A DNA stretch of 10,236 nt from an uncultured Kouleothrix sp. Its GTDB lineage: Bacteria > Chloroflexota > Chloroflexia > Chloroflexales > Roseiflexaceae. The stretch covers positions 1-10,236 of the forward strand of contig CALLYN010000665.1 in NCBI GenBank assembly GCA_937858455.1. The letters run 5' to 3'. The notes beneath the pieces are model-generated. The model was not told the DNA's origin. It was given only the letters and a program-made list of their open reading frames with translations, and searched no databases. The translations under genes and the position numbers were made by a program. Numbering within the stretch: position 1 is the first letter of the stretch; each line of letters starts with the position of its first letter. Of the stretch, positions 6,816 through 10,236 are shown piece by piece.

Positions 6816-8081
6816 ATGCCTGAGCAGTCCGAGATCCGTGTCTTGATCGTCGACGATATCGCCGAGACGCGCGATAACCTCGAGAAACTTCTGTTTTTCG
6901 AAAAAGATATCAAGGTCGTCGCGAAGGCCAGCACCGGGCGCGAGGCAGTGGCGATGGCCAAGCAGTATCAGCCCGACGTCGTGCTGATGGACATCAATAT
7001 GCCCGACATGGACGGCATCGCGGCAACAGAAGCGATTCTCAGCCAGGTGCCAACCGTCCAGGTGATCATGATGAGCGTGCAGGGCGAGCAAGATTACCTG
7101 CGGCGCTCGATGCTGGCCGGCGCGCGCGAGTTCCTCACCAAGCCGATCAGCGCTGAGGAGCTTTACCACGCGATCCGGCACGTGTACCGGCTGCAGACGA
7201 CCCAGCGCCGCTATGTGTCGGCGCCGGTCGAGCCGGGCCTCAGCGCCGATACCGGAGCGCAGGGCCAGATCATCGCGGTGTTCAGCCCCAAAGGCGGCGC
7301 CGGCACCTCGGCCGTAAGCGCCAACCTGGCCGTCGCGCTGCGCCAGCTTACGAGCAAGAAGGTCGCGCTTGTCGACGGCAATGTGATCTTCGGCGACCTC
7401 GGCGTGATCATGAACCTGGTGTCGACAAAAACCATCGCCGACCTTGCCAACCGCATCTCCGAGCTCGACCGCGAGCTGCTCAACGACGTGCTGGCAACGC
7501 ATACCTCGCAGGTGAAGGTGCTGCTGGCCCCGCCCAACCCGCAGACGGGCGAGCTGGTCACATCCGATCACCTGCGGGCGATCCTCGAGCTGATGCGCAA
7601 AGAGTTCGACTACGTCGTCGTCGATACCCAGTCGTCGTTTCAGGATCGCGCGCTGGCCGTGCTCGACCTGGCCGACCGGATTGTCACGCTGATGACGCTG
7701 GAGATGCCGTGCATCAAGAACATCAAGCTGTTCCTCGAGGTGGCCGAGCTGCTCGAGTACCCGCCCGAGAAGACGCTGCTGGTGCTGAATAAGGCCGACA
7801 GCCGGCTGGGTATTCGGGTCGAGAATGTCGAGGAAAATATTCAGCACAAAGTCGCGCTGCAGATCGGCAATGCAGCGCACGAGATGTCGCTGTCGATCAA
7901 CCAGGGCGTGCCGCTGGTGATCGAGAAGCGCGGTCACCAGACGTCGAAAGATATTTTTGCGCTGGCGAACCTGATCAGTAACGCCCGTGGCGGCGCTGCT
8001 GTAAAGGCCGGCGCCAAGCCACCCGATCCAAAGGCGCCCGAGAACCGCGGCCTGTTTGGCCGGCTGCTCACCAAGCGCTAG
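6816..8081 (+). CDS. tadZ: TadZ/CpaE pilus-positioning ATPase with N-terminal receiver domain
   Basis: This 421-residue protein is a two-domain fusion. Residues about 7-122 form a response-regulator receiver with all its key residues: acidic pair D13/D14, phospho-acceptor D59 in MDINMPDMDG, switch S87 and K109 in FLTKPIS. A ParA/MinD-type ATPase follows. It has the deviant Walker A KGGAGTS (159-165), a Walker A' VDGNVIFGD (D187, D194) and a Walker B YVVVDTQ (D270). The signature lysine K159 is kept, but the usual P-loop lysine is threonine (T164). The C-terminal 12 residues (NRGLFGRLLTKR) could form a membrane-binding amphipathic helix. TadZ/CpaE proteins localise Tad machinery in the cell. 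An intact receiver suggests control by a histidine kinase, although none is encoded in this window. GAGGAG at 6804-6809 sets the start. The gene follows cpaB and precedes tadA. Confidence 0.92.
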   Translation: MPEQSEIRVLIVDDIAETRDNLEKLLFFEKDIKVVAKASTGREAVAMAKQYQPDVVLMDINMPDMDGIAATEAILSQVPTVQVIMMSVQGEQDYLRRSMLAGAREFLTKPISAEELYHAIRHVYRLQTTQRRYVSAPVEPGLSADTGAQGQIIAVFSPKGGAGTSAVSANLAVALRQLTSKKVALVDGNVIFGDLGVIMNLVSTKTIADLANRISELDRELLNDVLATHTSQVKVLLAPPNPQTGELVTSDHLRAILELMRKEFDYVVVDTQSSFQDRALAVLDLADRIVTLMTLEMPCIKNIKLFLEVAELLEYPPEKTLLVLNKADSRLGIRVENVEENIQHKVALQIGNAAHEMSLSINQGVPLVIEKRGHQTSKDIFALANLISNARGGAAVKAGAKPPDPKAPENRGLFGRLLTKR

Positions 8082-8126
8082 CGTGCAGCCCGCGCACGCG
8101 CGATCGGCCATCCTGATACTCATCGC

Positions 8127-8134
8127 AAGGAGGT
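8127..8134 (+). promoter_or_regulatory. Near-perfect Shine-Dalgarno site for tadA
   Basis: AAGGAGGT lies 6 bases before the ATG at 8141. It is close to a full complement of the 16S rRNA tail, the strongest ribosome site in the window, and suggests high translation of the assembly ATPase. Confidence 0.75.
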
Positions 8135-8140
8135 TCTGCT

Positions 8141-9538
8141 ATGTCGTTGCTGAAGCGGATTGGCGGCGCGCCCGCCACAGGCGAGAGCAGCGGGCCGGCA
8201 ATGCGCCCGGGCGCACCGCACTATGACACCAGCAAGCTGGCTCAGCCGCGCGATCGCGACGACCACGCTTTTGCCGATATCCGCGCCCGCGTGCAGAATA
8301 AGCTGATCGCTGAGCTTGACCCAAAGCTCGATCTTTCGAATGCCGCCAGGGTGCGCCAGCAAGTCGAAGATATTTTCAATACGATCCTCGATAGCGAGAA
8401 TATCGTGCTGACGCGCACCGAGCGCGTGCGTATGTTCGAAAGCATCGCCGCCGATATCCTTGGCTTCGGCCCGCTCGAAGAGCTGCTGAACGACACCGAC
8501 ATCAGCGAGATCATGGTCAATGGCCCGCGCAGTATCTACATCGAGCGCAAGGGCAAGCTGCAGAAAAGCAATGTCGTGTTCAACAACGACGAGCACGTGA
8601 TGCGCGTGATCGACCGGATTATTTCGCCGCTCGGCCGCCGCTGCGACGAGTCGTCGCCAATGGTCGACGCGCGCCTGCCCGATGGCAGCCGCGTCAACGC
8701 GGTGATCCGCCCGATCTCGCTGGTCGGCCCATGCCTGAGCATCCGCAAGTTCAAAAAAGAAGGCATTACGATCGAGGATATGATCCGCTTCGGCTCGCTG
8801 TCGCGCGAGATGGCCGAGTTTCTCTCGGCGTGCGTGCGCGCGCGCCTGAACATCGTCGTGTCGGGCGGCACAGGCTCGGGCAAAACCACGACGCTCAACG
8901 CGCTCTCGTCGTTTATCCCCGAGGACGAGCGGATTGTCACCGTCGAGAACGCGGCCGAGCTGCAGCTGCGCCAGGATCACGTCGTGACGCTCGAGTCGCG
9001 GCCGCCAAATGTCGAGGGCTCCGGCGAGATCAGCATCCGCGACCTGGTGATTAACTGCCTGCGTATGCGCCCCGACCGGATCGTCGTCGGCGAGTGCCGT
9101 GGCGGCGAGGCGCTGGAAATGCTCCAGGCGATGAATACCGGCCACGACGGCTCGATGACCACGCTGCACGCCAACACCCCGCGCGACACAATCGCGCGCA
9201 TCGAGACGATGGTGCTTATGGCCGGCATGGATCTGCCGGTGCGCGCCATCCGCGAGCAGATCGCCTCGGCGATCAACTTGATCGTGCAGCAGGCGCGCTT
9301 GAAAGACGGCACCCGCAAGATCATTAACATCACCGAAGTGCAGGGCATGGAAGGCGATGTGGTGGTGCTGCAGGATGTCTTCCTGTTCGAGCAGACTGGC
9401 CTCGATGAGCGTGGCAAGATCGTCGGCCAGCTGCGGCCGACCGGCATCCGGCCCAAGTTCGTCGAGCTGTTCGAGGCGCAGAATATCTACTTGCCGCCGA
9501 ATATCTTCGGGTATGCCGGCGAGCGCTCGTTCTTCTAA
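8141..9538 (+). CDS. tadA: Tad pilus assembly ATPase TadA (CpaF), secretion-type hexameric ATPase
   Basis: This 465-residue cytoplasmic ATPase powers pilus assembly. Its length and order match the TadA/CpaF branch of type II/IV secretion ATPases. The N-terminal domain includes FGPLEELLNDTDISEIMVNG (about 107-126) and the conserved SPMVDARLPDGSRVNAV stretch. Walker A is GGTGSGKTT (K248, T249). The Asp-box region reads VENAAEL with E269 kept and N270 where D is commonly seen. Walker B is RIVVGE (E318) followed by CRGGEA, and the His box includes TTLHAN (H343). The C-terminal half runs through INLIVQQARLKDG and ends in a typical ELFEAQNIYLPP segment. No damage is apparent. It lies 59 bases after tadZ and 11 bases before tadB, consistent with one operon. 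Confidence 0.95.
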   Translation: MSLLKRIGGAPATGESSGPAMRPGAPHYDTSKLAQPRDRDDHAFADIRARVQNKLIAELDPKLDLSNAARVRQQVEDIFNTILDSENIVLTRTERVRMFESIAADILGFGPLEELLNDTDISEIMVNGPRSIYIERKGKLQKSNVVFNNDEHVMRVIDRIISPLGRRCDESSPMVDARLPDGSRVNAVIRPISLVGPCLSIRKFKKEGITIEDMIRFGSLSREMAEFLSACVRARLNIVVSGGTGSGKTTTLNALSSFIPEDERIVTVENAAELQLRQDHVVTLESRPPNVEGSGEISIRDLVINCLRMRPDRIVVGECRGGEALEMLQAMNTGHDGSMTTLHANTPRDTIARIETMVLMAGMDLPVRAIREQIASAINLIVQQARLKDGTRKIINITEVQGMEGDVVVLQDVFLFEQTGLDERGKIVGQLRPTGIRPKFVELFEAQNIYLPPNIFGYAGERSFF

Positions 9539-9549
9539 GGGGCTGCGAT

Positions 9550-10236
9550 ATGCGTCTTCCGGCGAATTTACCGATCAGCCCGACCATGCTGCTGATCGTG
9601 GCGGGCGTGATCGCGCTGATCTTTATTGCGATCGGCCTGCTCGGCCGCCGCTCGGGCGATGGCACAAGCAACGCGCGCAACGTCGACGACCGGCTGAACC
9701 AGTTCGCCGGCCGCGCGCAGCGCAACCAGCAGGCCGAGCCCAAGCCCATGGCCAAGATCGACGCGGCCTTGAGCAAGGGGCGCCAGGGCAGCAAGATCGC
9801 CCGCGACCTGGCGCGCGCCGACCTGAAGCTGACGGTGGCCGAGTTTGTTGGCCTGAAGATTTTGTCGGCGCTGGCGGGCGTGGGCCTGGGCGTGTTTGTT
9901 GGGCGGGCGAGCATCGCCGCCATGGTGCTGTCGGGGCTGGTGGCCGGCGTGCTGCTGTCGTTCGCGCCGAACCTGTATGTGGTCTATGCGTCGCGCAAGC
10001 GCATCCGCGCCTTCAACAACCAGCTGGGCGACGGCATCACGCTGATGGCGAACTCGCTGCGCAGCGGCTATAGCTTCCTGCAGTCGATGGACCTCGTCTC
10101 GCGCGAGGCGCCGCCGCCGATGTCGAGCGAGTTTCGGCGCGTGGTGCAGGAGATCGGCCTGGGCCTTTCGACCGAAGAGGCGCTGGCGAACCTGCTGCGG
10201 CGCGTGCCGTCCGACGACCTCGACCTGCTGATCACC
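9550..10236 (+). CDS. tadB: Tad pilus inner-membrane platform protein TadB (3' end missing)
   Basis: The first 229 residues are present and the frame stays open to the window end. Residues about 13-32 form an N-terminal membrane helix, followed by a soluble stretch and two hydrophobic segments at about 100-118 and 120-147. The type II secretion F (T2SSF) domain then begins: NNQLGDGITLMANSLRSGYS (about 156-175), SREAPPPMSSEFRRV, IGLGLSTEEAL and RRVPSDDLDLL. These are the hallmark motifs of TadB. With TadC it forms the platform on which TadA acts. AAGGGG at 9537-9542, overlapping the tadA stop, lies 7 bases before the ATG, so translation is probably coupled. tadC is expected next, outside the window. 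Confidence 0.92.
   Translation, partial: MRLPANLPISPTMLLIVAGVIALIFIAIGLLGRRSGDGTSNARNVDDRLNQFAGRAQRNQQAEPKPMAKIDAALSKGRQGSKIARDLARADLKLTVAEFVGLKILSALAGVGLGVFVGRASIAAMVLSGLVAGVLLSFAPNLYVVYASRKRIRAFNNQLGDGITLMANSLRSGYSFLQSMDLVSREAPPPMSSEFRRVVQEIGLGLSTEEALANLLRRVPSDDLDLLIT

Noticed and set aside
8081..8099. Small hairpin GCGTGC/GCACGC just after the tadZ stop as a terminator
   Set aside because: The stem is only 6 bp and there is no T-tract. It lies inside an apparent operon with a strong tadA ribosome site downstream, so chance pairing in GC-rich DNA is more likely.
6750..8123. Long open frame (457 codons) on the minus strand opposite tadZ
   Set aside because: It is a codon-shadow of the well-supported tadZ gene in GC-rich DNA. 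Its translation is rich in His, Arg, Ala and Asp with no recognisable domain.
8120..9169. Minus-strand open frame (349 codons) opposite tadA
   Set aside because: It is a shadow of TadA, whose Walker and His-box motifs are unmistakable on the + strand.
1..10236. CRISPR arrays, tRNA or rRNA genes, insertion sequences, attachment sites
   Set aside because: I saw no regularly spaced repeats, tRNA-like cloverleafs, rRNA stretches, transposase genes or terminal inverted repeats.

Overview
This 10.2 kb window is GC-rich and densely coding, with every gene on the + strand. It reads as one Tad (tight adherence / Flp-type IVc) pilus locus. The protein styles suggest a filamentous or gliding member of the Chloroflexota (Chloroflexia-like): a CpaB protein followed directly by a receiver-TadZ fusion and TadA with no secretin gene between them, a pilin-like protein with a large von Willebrand A domain, and a secreted beta-propeller protein ending in a YxxxLPxxRR-type tail. 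The taxonomic call is an inference from sequence style, not from any search.

Layout. Positions 1-408 hold the C-terminal end of a TadE-like pseudopilin with an appended PASTA-like domain. Positions 487-3021 encode an 844-residue TadG-like membrane-anchored protein with a complete VWA/MIDAS site. A GC-rich hairpin (3058-3095) separates it from 3133-5559, a secreted protein with about six Kelch-like propeller repeats and a CARDB-like C-terminal domain. A 174-bp gap (5560-5733) then holds a perfect 12-bp hairpin and a consensus extended -10 promoter (TGC-TATAAT). Downstream of that come the assembly genes cpaB (5734-6792), receiver-tadZ/cpaE (6816-8081), tadA/cpaF (8141-9538) and the start of tadB (9550 to the window end). 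All have good Shine-Dalgarno sites and short spacers.

How the parts fit. TadA is the hexameric assembly ATPase, TadB half of its inner-membrane platform, TadZ the MinD/ParA-like positioning factor, and CpaB an envelope protein that elsewhere works with the secretin channel. The TadE-like, TadG/VWA and Kelch/CARDB proteins would supply minor pilins and surface or tip adhesin functions. The hairpin plus strong promoter at 5610-5678 suggests that the exported components (upstream) and the assembly machine (downstream) are transcribed as separate units. The major Flp pilin, the prepilin peptidase and TadC are not in the window.

The core machinery is a recognised family set. The less ordinary points are the PASTA and VWA decorations on pseudopilins, the Kelch/CARDB exoprotein inside the locus, the intact phospho-acceptor receiver on TadZ, a CpaB with no adjacent secretin, and a possible operator overlapping the machinery promoter.
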